Source of the DNA: an uncultured Devosia sp.
Lineage (GTDB): Bacteria > Pseudomonadota > Alphaproteobacteria > Rhizobiales > Devosiaceae
Assembly (NCBI RefSeq): GCF_963517015.1
Contig: NZ_CAUQDV010000001.1
Coordinates: 2,610,001 to 2,674,000 of the forward strand
DNA: 64,000 nt
Direction of reading: 5' to 3'
This document shows positions 57,023 through 64,000 of the stretch, piece by piece. The notes beneath the pieces were generated by a model that did no database searches, was not told the DNA's origin, and saw nothing but the letters and a program-made list of their open reading frames with translations. Made by a program: the position numbers and the translations under genes. The number at the start of each line of letters is the position of its first letter. The first letter of the stretch is position 1.

Positions 57023-58063
57023 TCAACCGGTTAGCTTGCCCATGACGGAAAATATTGCGCCGCTGGTGAAGACATCCACATAGCGGCGCGACTGGAAATA
57101 GCCGTTGAGCGAAATGCGCGGCAGGGCATGCGGCGCCTCGGCGTGATGCGGGTAGAGTCCACCCGGCCGCGTCGTCACAGCCGTGCGGAAACCGAGTTCT
57201 CTAGCCAGATCAAATTCGCGTGGGCCGCAGGAGAGCGGTCCCCCCAGCGGATAGGAAAAATGGCTCGGCCGCTTGCCAAACTGCGCCATCAGGATATCGG
57301 CGGATTGCGCCATCTCGTTGCGCGCCTGCTCCAGCGGCAGCTTGGCCAGCTCGGGGTGATGTACGGTGTGGGCGCCGATAGTGCAAAGCGGATCATCGGC
57401 AAGGATGCGCAGCTCCTGCCAGTCCATGATCAGGTCGCGACACTGCTGTTCGAGATCATAGCCATAGGCCTGGGCAAAGCCGTGAAGCAGAGTGATCCGC
57501 TCCGGCTCGGGCGCCTTGCGCATCTGCCAGTAGAGCGCGTTGAAGGCCTCGGTCTTTTGTGCCGTGGTTTTGGTGTCGAGATAGTCGGTCTGGCCATTCA
57601 CGGTCAGCGTGACGGCATCTTGGCGAGCGATGATGTCCTCGATCGCCTGCCACCAGATTTCACCCACGCCATCGACATAGGCCGTCGGCACGTAAAGCGT
57701 GAACGGCGCCTCCTGCCTGCGAAGGATGGGCAGGGCATGGACGAGATTGTCTTTGTAGGCATCGTCAAAGGTCAGCACAACGAATTGCCGTCCCGGATCG
57801 GGCGCGGCGAGGCGTTCGAGCGCTTCGTCCAGAGTGACGATGTCGAGGCCGAGTTCGCGAACCTGCTCGATGACATAGCCAAGGAAATCGGGTTGAACCT
57901 GGAGGATCGCATTGGGCGAGAACGCTGCCGGCTGTTCCGGCAGCACGCGGTGGAGGGTGAAGATCACCCCACGTGATTTGGAGAGCCCGCGCAGCAGATG
58001 TGGCAGGCGCGACAGCCACATGGCTTCGAACATGGCCCGGATGACCGTGTATTTCAGCGACAT
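57023..58063 (-). CDS. Polysaccharide deacetylase family protein
   Basis: A 346-aa carbohydrate esterase family 4 type protein with GVIFTLHRVLP, the metal/catalytic FVVLTFDDAYKDN, IGAHTVHHPELAKL (HxxxH) and SHFSYPLGG. The N-terminus (ALKYTVIRAMFEAMWLSRLPHLLRG) is not a clear signal peptide. It probably removes acetyl groups from, or otherwise tailors, the polysaccharide made by this locus. The ATG at 58063 has GGAG upstream, and the gene follows the Wzc-like gene by 13 bp. Confidence 0.86.
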   Translation of the reverse strand: MSLKYTVIRAMFEAMWLSRLPHLLRGLSKSRGVIFTLHRVLPEQPAAFSPNAILQVQPDFLGYVIEQVRELGLDIVTLDEALERLAAPDPGRQFVVLTFDDAYKDNLVHALPILRRQEAPFTLYVPTAYVDGVGEIWWQAIEDIIARQDAVTLTVNGQTDYLDTKTTAQKTEAFNALYWQMRKAPEPERITLLHGFAQAYGYDLEQQCRDLIMDWQELRILADDPLCTIGAHTVHHPELAKLPLEQARNEMAQSADILMAQFGKRPSHFSYPLGGPLSCGPREFDLARELGFRTAVTTRPGGLYPHHAEAPHALPRISLNGYFQSRRYVDVFTSGAIFSVMGKLTG

Positions 58064-58076
58064 GGCGAAAGCTCCG

Positions 58077-60344
58077 TCAGGCGGCGACTTGCGCCGGGAT
58101 GGCCGTGATGTCGCAATGCTCGAAGCCGGCATTGATGAGCAGTTGGCGCGTCTCGGCGACGTCGTCCATATCGTCGGACGGGCCGGCGACGAGCACCAGG
58201 CGGCCCTCCAGTCCATCGAAGAAGGGCAGGCTCGAGCCCATGCCGACCTTGCCGGTCATCAGGATTACGACCTCATAGATGTCGCCCAGGGCTTCAACCA
58301 GCGTCATCGGCTTGGTCGAGGCCCGCAGGATGGTCTTGCCGCGGCCCCAGGAAACTTCGGCAAAGCTGTTGTCGGCCGACTTTTGCACGATATCGCCGAA
58401 GCTGGCTTCATCCACGCTGAGATCGGTCAGGCCCGGCTGCTCGCCCGGGGTCGCGCTGCCAGCGTCGACCAGAGCAACGCTGAGGCCCCGCGCAATGGCG
58501 TCGCCGATCAGTTCTTCGGCCAGGGCCTCGCTATCAGCATGTGAATTGTGCGCCGCAAGCATGACCAGATGGGTGCGGCCAAGGACCAGGTCCGAGGTCA
58601 GTTCGTCGGTGCGGGTCATGTGGATGGCTGGGCGCGTTGCTGGGGCGGTCACGACAGGCGCGACCGGCTCCGCTTCGGGCTTGGCCATCAGGTCGAAGAC
58701 AGGCTCGTCCTGCTCGATCTCTGCTACAGCATCTTCCACGTCCGGCTCGGCATTCTCGGCTGGCGACAGATAGCGCTGGAATTGCGGCTCGGCGGCGAAT
58801 GACGAGCGCAGCGGCGCCTGTTCGGCAGCGGGCTCCAGTTCGGGCTCGGCAACTTCGGCCACGACAGGCTCTGTTTCGGCTTCTTCGGGCACGAAGGGCA
58901 TTTCGTCCAATTCGTCCTGCGGGCGTACCCGTTCCGGCGCCGCGACAATGGCACGGCCGGAGATCAGTTCGCCGAAGACGATCAGGCCAACCTGCACGGC
59001 CAGCGAGACCAGCGCCACGGCGAGCAGGATGAGCTGCGACTTGGGCGAGGCCGGAGCGACGGAGGGCGCAGCCACGGTCACGACGCGCACATCAGGCAGG
59101 GCCGAATTGGCGTCGACGCGGGAAACGGCCTCGGTATAGCGCTGCAGATAGCCCTCGAGCAGATCGCGCTGCGCCTTGGCTTCGCGCTCCAGCGAATCGA
59201 GATTGACGGTATCGCGGGTCACGGTGCCGGAGGACGACTGGGCGCGGGACAGGTCGGACTGCAGCGAGGTTTCGAGATCGGCCTCGATCTGGGCTTCTGC
59301 TTCCAGCGCATCGGCAACGCGACGGCCTTCCAGGGTAATCTGGTTGTTGAGTTCGGCAATCTGGGCGCGCAGGGCCTGGATGGTCGGGTGATTGGCGAGG
59401 AGCGTGGCGGAACGCTGGGCCATTTCGCCCTGCAGGCGACCCTTTTCCTGGCTCAACTGCTGGATAACGGCGGAATTGCGCACATCGGGCACGCCGTCGA
59501 TCGGCTGACCGCGCTCGATCATGTTGCGGATCAGGGCCGCACGCGACAGGGCGGTATTTTTGCGCTCCTGCGCCGAGGTGATCTGCGATGCAATGGTCTG
59601 CACCTGCTGGTCGGCTAAAGACGTATTGTTGGCGCCGATGAACAGGCCGTTGTCGACCTTGTAATTGGCGACGGCGGTTTCGGCTTCCGTCACCGTCACG
59701 CGCAGCTTGGCGATTTCCTCGGCCATCCAGGAGGAGGCCTCGGCGGTATCGGAAATGGAGAGCTGGGCGCGGCGCTGCACATGGGCGGCAGCCACGGCAT
59801 TGGCGATTTCGGCCGCCAGTTGCGGATCTGTCGAGCGCACCAGAACCGAGATGATGGCGGAGTCGCGTTCCTGAATGACCGTCAGTCGATCATAGAGATT
59901 GGCGAGCACCGTCTCGTCAACACTGACCGGGGCGGAAGCACCGCGACCGAGCAGGCGCGAGATCAACCCCATGGGCGAAAAGCCGCCGCTGCTGCCGGCA
60001 CCGTTGAATTCGGGCACCGAACGCAGGTCGAGCTTGTCGATCACGGTGAGCAGCGTGTCGCGCGACTTGATCAGCTCGATCTGACTGGAGACCACACCAG
60101 CCTCGCCACCACTCAGCGTCGGCGCCTGCTCGCCAAAGGGGCGGGCATAGACGTTGCTGCGGGGCTCGACGAGAATGGATGCCGAGGACTCATATAGTCG
60201 CGGCATGAACATGAGCAGCGCGAAGGTTGCGCCGAGCAGCAATCCCGTCACCAGGATGATACGCGGCAGACGCTTTACAACGGCACCGAGTACCGCCCCG
60301 ATATCGATGCGGGCGTCGCGCACGGCCTGCGACTCATAGGTCAT
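58077..60344 (-). CDS. Exopolysaccharide chain-length/transport protein (Wzc/GumC/ExoP-like) with degenerate kinase domain
   Basis: A 755-aa inner-membrane protein. Residues about 5-110 form a Wzz domain with the first membrane segment (RIILVTGLLLGATFALLMFM). A long coiled-coil periplasmic region follows to about 430, then a second membrane segment (LILLAVALVSLAVQVGLIVFGEL). The C-terminal cytoplasmic part is acidic and then resembles the BY-kinase fold (LVMLAAHNSHADSEALAEELIGDAIARGLSVALVDAGS), but Walker A is gone: AAHNSHADSEA has no GxGKS/T, and no Tyr-rich tail is seen. It would control chain length and export with the Wza-like lipoprotein without kinase activity. Confidence 0.87.
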   Translation of the reverse strand: MTYESQAVRDARIDIGAVLGAVVKRLPRIILVTGLLLGATFALLMFMPRLYESSASILVEPRSNVYARPFGEQAPTLSGGEAGVVSSQIELIKSRDTLLTVIDKLDLRSVPEFNGAGSSGGFSPMGLISRLLGRGASAPVSVDETVLANLYDRLTVIQERDSAIISVLVRSTDPQLAAEIANAVAAAHVQRRAQLSISDTAEASSWMAEEIAKLRVTVTEAETAVANYKVDNGLFIGANNTSLADQQVQTIASQITSAQERKNTALSRAALIRNMIERGQPIDGVPDVRNSAVIQQLSQEKGRLQGEMAQRSATLLANHPTIQALRAQIAELNNQITLEGRRVADALEAEAQIEADLETSLQSDLSRAQSSSGTVTRDTVNLDSLEREAKAQRDLLEGYLQRYTEAVSRVDANSALPDVRVVTVAAPSVAPASPKSQLILLAVALVSLAVQVGLIVFGELISGRAIVAAPERVRPQDELDEMPFVPEEAETEPVVAEVAEPELEPAAEQAPLRSSFAAEPQFQRYLSPAENAEPDVEDAVAEIEQDEPVFDLMAKPEAEPVAPVVTAPATRPAIHMTRTDELTSDLVLGRTHLVMLAAHNSHADSEALAEELIGDAIARGLSVALVDAGSATPGEQPGLTDLSVDEASFGDIVQKSADNSFAEVSWGRGKTILRASTKPMTLVEALGDIYEVVILMTGKVGMGSSLPFFDGLEGRLVLVAGPSDDMDDVAETRQLLINAGFEHCDITAIPAQVAA

Positions 60345-60498
60345 GGTTGTTTCCTCGCACTACGAGGCAATTTATGGCCGGATCGTGGTAAGCATTCGGT
60401 TAATCACCCTGCACTTCGCCAAGGAACAACAAAGGACTAAGGACTTTCTTAACCATGCCGGACGACATTGGGCCCAGATCAAAAGCCCTGGAACGATC

Positions 60499-61050
60499 AT
60501 GCGCTGGTTGCCGATTCTTGCGATACTTGCCCTGCCCTCACTGGCGGCCTGTGCCTCGACGCGCCCCGCGACCTATCTGGTCGAGACCAAGGGCCCCTAC
60601 CAACTCGATACCGGCGACACGGTCAGCGTCCGCGTCTACGGCGATACCGAGTTGAGTTCCACCTACAAGATCGACGACAGCGGCGCGATCGCCTTCCCGC
60701 TGGTCGGCCCGGTGCAGGTCCGCGGGACAACTACCAATGTCGCCGCCGGCCGCCTCGCTGCCGCCCTCGCCAATGGCTATATGCGCAACCCCAATGTTGC
60801 GGTTGAAGTCGCCGAATATCGCCCGTTCTTCATCCAGGGCGAGGTCAAGAATGCCGGGCAGTTCCAATATGTCTATGGCATGACCGTGCGCGCTGCGATC
60901 AGCACCTCGGGCGGTTTCTCGGAAACTGCCGACCGCAACCGCGCCATTGTCTATCGCCGCCAGGGCGACCAGATGGTCAAGGGTAATGTCGACATGGACT
61001 TCCCCATCTATCCTGGCGACACCATCGTCATCTCCGAACGCTGGTTCTAA
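60499..61050 (+). CDS. Polysaccharide export outer-membrane lipoprotein (Wza/GumB-like)
   Basis: A 183-aa lipoprotein with lipobox LAAC near residue 20 (LPSLAACAS). The Poly_export domain (YQLDTGDTVSVRVYGDTELSSTYKIDDSGAIAFPLVGPVQVRG) is followed by a SLBB-like region (FFIQGEVKNAGQFQYVYGMTVRAAISTSGGFSETADRNRAIVYRR). The short length, without the Wza C-terminal helix, matches GumB/ExoF-type proteins. The ATG at 60499 starts the lipoprotein signal. It is divergent from the Wzc-like gene, and the 154-bp gap should hold promoters for both. Confidence 0.88.
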   Translation: MRWLPILAILALPSLAACASTRPATYLVETKGPYQLDTGDTVSVRVYGDTELSSTYKIDDSGAIAFPLVGPVQVRGTTTNVAAGRLAAALANGYMRNPNVAVEVAEYRPFFIQGEVKNAGQFQYVYGMTVRAAISTSGGFSETADRNRAIVYRRQGDQMVKGNVDMDFPIYPGDTIVISERWF

Positions 61051-61051
61051 C

Positions 61052-62185
61052 GTGCCGGACGGCCAGAGCCTTCGCATCCTCCAGGTCATGCGTGCACCGG
61101 TGGGAGGACTCTTCCGTCACGTCGCCGACCTGACTCGGGAATTGTCCACGCGCGGCCACAAGGTGGGCCTCGTCGTGGACAGCCTCGCCAATGACGCACA
61201 GACCGAGGCCAAACTGCAAGACGTCGTCAAGCATGCTGAGCTGGGCATTCACCGCTTCGCCATGCCGCGCGTTCTGGGCTCGGGCGATCTCAAGACACCC
61301 TTCGGCGTGCGCCGCCTCGCCAAGTCGCTCGACATAGACATCCTGCATGGGCACGGCGCCAAGGGCGGGTTTTATGCAAGGCTGGCAAGGCTTTCCGGCA
61401 GCCGCGGCCAGGCAATCTACACCCCGCATGGCGGCGTCTTGCACTTCTCCAAGTCATCCGGCTCGGGCCGCGTCTTCCACATGCTGGAGCGCTTCCTGAT
61501 GGGCCAGACCGGCGCCATTATCTTCGAGAGCGCCTATGCCCAGGCGACCTATTCAGCCCTGATCGGTGAACCCACCTGCCCCACCCGCGTCATCCATAAC
61601 GGTTTGGCGGAAAACGAATTTATCCCGGTAGAAATCGCTACCGACGCCGCCGATTTCGTCTTCGTCGGCGAGTTGCGCGACCTCAAGGGCATCCACATCC
61701 TGATCGATGCGCTGGCCGGCGTAACCCGCAGCGATGGCAGCCCGGCGACCTTGGTCATGGCCGGCGACGGCCCTGCGCGCGCAGAGCTGGAAGCACAGAT
61801 TGCGCGCCTCCAAATGGTTGAGCGCGTTCAACTTCTTGGCGCACAACCCGCCCGTCCGACCTTTGCCAAAGGCCGTATTGCCGTCGTGCCATCGCTGGCC
61901 GAGTCGCTGCCTTATGTGGTGATGGAAGCCGCCGCCGCCCGCCTGCCGGTCATTTCCACCCGCGTCGGCGGTATTCCCGAAATCTTTGGCCCCACGGCAG
62001 ACGAACTCGTTCCGTCCGGCGACGCCGAAGCCCTGCGCATGGCGATGCAGGCCATGCTGGACGATCCTGTGGCGGCGAAAAAGTCGATGGAACAAAGACT
62101 TGCCCATATCGAAACGCATTTTTCGATCGCTGCCATGACCGACAGTATCGAGGCCCTCTATCATTCGCTGATGGCTAGAGCTTAG
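61052..62185 (+). CDS. Glycosyltransferase family 4
   Basis: A 377-aa GT-B enzyme. Its N-terminal LRILQVMRAPVGGLFRHVADLTRELSTRGHKVGLVVDS is a typical GT4 acceptor-domain start, and the C-terminal half has FVGELRDLKGIHILIDALAGV, VMAGDGPARAELEAQI and VVPSLAESLPYVVMEAAAARLPVISTRVGGIPEI, the E(x7)E-like donor site. The GTG start at 61052 lies one base after the preceding stop. It probably adds a hexose to the undecaprenyl-linked repeat unit. Confidence 0.87.
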   Translation: MPDGQSLRILQVMRAPVGGLFRHVADLTRELSTRGHKVGLVVDSLANDAQTEAKLQDVVKHAELGIHRFAMPRVLGSGDLKTPFGVRRLAKSLDIDILHGHGAKGGFYARLARLSGSRGQAIYTPHGGVLHFSKSSGSGRVFHMLERFLMGQTGAIIFESAYAQATYSALIGEPTCPTRVIHNGLAENEFIPVEIATDAADFVFVGELRDLKGIHILIDALAGVTRSDGSPATLVMAGDGPARAELEAQIARLQMVERVQLLGAQPARPTFAKGRIAVVPSLAESLPYVVMEAAAARLPVISTRVGGIPEIFGPTADELVPSGDAEALRMAMQAMLDDPVAAKKSMEQRLAHIETHFSIAAMTDSIEALYHSLMARA

Positions 62186-62255
62186 CCCCCTAACTTCACC
62201 GAGTTTAAACCCCTTCCCGACCATAGTGACGCCAAATTCCTGACGGACGCGTCAT

Positions 62256-63779
62256 ATGTATCGAGTAGACCCCAAACAGGCCGTCCTGGACCATGTGTCC
62301 AAGCAAAGTGCTGCCGGAGACTCCGGCCGGCGCCTGTTGCCGCAAGCTGAAGCCATTATCGAAGCGCCGGTCGAGCGCCAATTGTCTGGCGCCGTGGTTG
62401 CCGGCGTTGCCCAGGCGGTCGAGGCCGTGCTGATGGTGCTGATGGGCTATGGCATCTACGAATACTACGTGGAGCTCGGCCAGCCGGCCTTTTATATCCC
62501 GGTGATCCTGGCGTCGTGCCTTCTGGCCAATATCCTGTTCAACGCAGCGCGTACGCATCGCATTGCGGCCTATCGCACCATTTTCAGCCAGATTTCCCGC
62601 GTTCTCGTTGGGTGGACGCTGGTGATGACCGTGTTGATGGTCGGCATCTTCTTCCTCAAGGCCAGCGACTATTTCTCCCGCGTCTGGCTGGCCAGTTGGT
62701 ATGTCGGCGGTGCCGTCATGCTGGTGGCCTATCGCCTGTCCTTGCGAGCACTGGTGATGCGCTGGACGGCCCAGGGCCGGCTTCGCCGCCGCACCGTTGT
62801 GGTCGGTGGCGGCAAGGATGCCGAAGAGCTGATCGAGAAAATCCGTTCCAGCGCCAGCAATGACATCATGCTGCTGGGCCTCTTCGACGACCGTATCGAC
62901 GAGCGTTCGCCTGAGACCGTTTCCGGTTATCCCAAACTGGGCAAAGTGGCCGACCTGATCGAATTTGCCCGCCGTACCCCGGTGGACCTCGTCATCGTTT
63001 CGATGCCGCTGTCGGCGGAAAAGCGCGTGCTCGACATGCTGACCCAGCTCTGGGTGCTGCCGGTGGACATCCGCCTCTCGGCCCACATGAGCAAGCTCAA
63101 GTTCACCGACAAGGCCTATTCCTATGTCGGCGACATCGCCGTGTTCGACATGGCCGACCGGCCGATCTCGGACTGGAATCTGGTCTTCAAATGGGTGTTC
63201 GACAAGCTCTTGGCGTTCACGGCGCTGGTCCTGCTGTCGCCGATCATGCTGGTCACGGCCATTGCCATCAAGCTCGAGAGCAAAGGGCCGGTGTTCTTCA
63301 TGCAGAGCCGGCATGGCTTCAACAACGAGCTGATCAAGATCTACAAATTCCGCTCGATGCGGACCGACATGCTCGATGCCGGCGCCGCCAAGCTCGTCAC
63401 CAAGGACGATCCGCGCGTCACCAAGGTCGGCAAGTTCATCCGCAAGACCTCCATCGACGAGTTGCCGCAGCTGTTCAACGTGCTCAAGGGCGAGCTATCG
63501 ATCGTCGGCCCGCGTCCGCATGCGCTGCAGGCCAAGGCGGACAATCAGCTCTACTATGAGGCCGTCGAAGGCTATTTCGCTCGCCATCGCGTCAAGCCCG
63601 GCATGACCGGCTGGGCGCAGGTCAATGGCTGGCGCGGTGAGACCGACACGATCGACAAGATCATGAACCGCGTGAACCACGACCTTTACTACATCGAGCA
63701 CTGGTCGATCCTGTTCGATCTCTACATAGTCATGATGACGCCGGTGTCGCTGGTGTCCAAGAACGAGAATGCCTATTGA
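62256..63779 (+). CDS. Undecaprenyl-phosphate glucose phosphotransferase (WcaJ/ExoY-like initiating transferase)
   Basis: A 507-aa polyprenyl-phosphate hexose-1-phosphate transferase. It has several N-terminal membrane segments, a cytosolic NAD-binding-like domain (RRRTVVVGGGKDAEELIEKIRSS), the re-entrant membrane helix (FDKLLAFTALVLLSPIMLVTAIAIKLESKGPVFFMQSRHGFN) and the catalytic sugar-transferase domain with YKFRSMRTD, IDELPQLFNVLKGELSIVGPRPHA and VKPGMTGWAQVNGWRGET. It transfers a sugar-1-phosphate to undecaprenyl phosphate, starting repeat-unit synthesis. The stop overlaps the next gene by 4 bp (TTGA). Confidence 0.93.
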   Translation: MYRVDPKQAVLDHVSKQSAAGDSGRRLLPQAEAIIEAPVERQLSGAVVAGVAQAVEAVLMVLMGYGIYEYYVELGQPAFYIPVILASCLLANILFNAARTHRIAAYRTIFSQISRVLVGWTLVMTVLMVGIFFLKASDYFSRVWLASWYVGGAVMLVAYRLSLRALVMRWTAQGRLRRRTVVVGGGKDAEELIEKIRSSASNDIMLLGLFDDRIDERSPETVSGYPKLGKVADLIEFARRTPVDLVIVSMPLSAEKRVLDMLTQLWVLPVDIRLSAHMSKLKFTDKAYSYVGDIAVFDMADRPISDWNLVFKWVFDKLLAFTALVLLSPIMLVTAIAIKLESKGPVFFMQSRHGFNNELIKIYKFRSMRTDMLDAGAAKLVTKDDPRVTKVGKFIRKTSIDELPQLFNVLKGELSIVGPRPHALQAKADNQLYYEAVEGYFARHRVKPGMTGWAQVNGWRGETDTIDKIMNRVNHDLYYIEHWSILFDLYIVMMTPVSLVSKNENAY

Positions 63780-64000
63780 GCGCCATTGCTGATGGCGGGA
63801 ATTTTGCGACAGGGTCGAAGGCCCTGGGCGCGGCTTTCCTGCGCAGCCGGCTCAATCGCATGCTCGACTTCATGGTCGCGTTCTGGATTTTTTCCGGCGG
63901 CTTCGTGCTGGTCGAGCCCTCCCCCTATGAGCTGACCTTTCTGATCGTCTTGCCGCTGGCCTTTGCCGCGGGCATCGGGCTCTACCGCTCCACTTTCGGC
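63776..64000 (+). CDS. O-antigen ligase/polymerase-like (Wzy) protein, N-terminal part (cut by window end)
   Basis: An open frame of 75 codons starting TTG at 63776 and overlapping the WcaJ-like stop, running off the window end. It reads RLNRMLDFMVAFWIFSGGF, then VLVEPSPYELTFLIV, then LPLAFAAGIGLYRS: an N-terminal membrane segment followed by a second, the usual start of rhizobial Wzy/WaaL-like proteins. It would polymerise or ligate the repeat units in the inner membrane. Only the first part is visible, so the assignment rests on this start and on context. Confidence 0.72.
   Translation, partial: MSAIADGGNFATGSKALGAAFLRSRLNRMLDFMVAFWIFSGGFVLVEPSPYELTFLIVLPLAFAAGIGLYRSTFG

Overview
This window is a high-GC chromosomal segment of an alphaproteobacterium, most likely a Hyphomicrobiales member of the Devosia type. 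That placement is inference from gene content and order: aapJQMP amino-acid uptake, an NDUFS4-like complex I subunit, a DUF2842 protein, an aminotransferase-hom-glpX-recJ block, an ECF sigma/ChrR pair and Crp/Fnr and HWE-kinase regulators. There is no rRNA, CRISPR array, prophage or insertion sequence. It reads as core chromosome with catabolic and surface-polysaccharide loci.

Layout. 1-3.8 kb: 3' end of a photolyase, cysK and a cardiolipin synthase. 3.8-9.7 kb (minus): an aapJ-Q-M-P amino-acid ABC operon with a second, diverged AapJ-like binding protein at its end, an attenuator-like hairpin after aapJ and an unusually long AapQ. 9.9-14.2 kb: cystathionine beta-lyase, a PAP2 phosphatase, tRNA-Pro, an NDUFS4-like subunit, a TauE/SafE permease and a TraB/GumN protein. 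14.3-24.4 kb: a carbohydrate locus with a LacI regulator and twin operators, a CUT1 ABC transporter, and two copies of an [isomerase - Gfo/Idh/MocA dehydrogenase] pair, suggesting catabolism through keto-sugar intermediates. 24.4-31.9 kb: tRNA-Arg, two tRNA-Glu, regulators, small stress and envelope genes and a ParDE-like toxin-antitoxin pair.

31.9-41.4 kb is the most interesting region. A Fe(III)-siderophore ABC operon (minus) is divergent from an ECF sigma - ChrR-like anti-sigma - SDR operon, which converges on an FAD oxidoreductase - DUF1365 - cyclopropane-fatty-acid-synthase-like operon. Both latter operons carry the same promoter signature (TGATCC, 18 nt, TA). This matches a singlet-oxygen RpoE regulon that remodels membrane lipids. 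The anti-sigma lacks two of the expected zinc cysteines. An iron-operator-like element (TGACnnGACCnnTCA) sits between the siderophore operon and the sigma gene and recurs upstream of a second siderophore-binding protein at 47 kb.

41.5-48.5 kb: recJ, glpX, homoserine dehydrogenase (with an N-terminal helix-turn-helix-like extension), a second iron-binding protein and an aminotransferase. 48.5-57 kb: a likely unannotated 31-codon gene, a glycosyltransferase, a dicarboxylate symporter, an SdpI-like membrane protein, rplM-rpsI and heme A synthase. 57-64 kb: an exopolysaccharide locus (polysaccharide deacetylase and Wzc/GumC-like chain-length protein leftward; Wza-like lipoprotein, GT4, WcaJ-like initiating transferase and the start of a Wzy-like polymerase rightward) that continues past the window end.

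Most long ORFs opposite these genes are GC-driven shadows and are not listed. Start codons were chosen from ribosome-binding sites, signal peptides and family N-termini; alternatives are noted.
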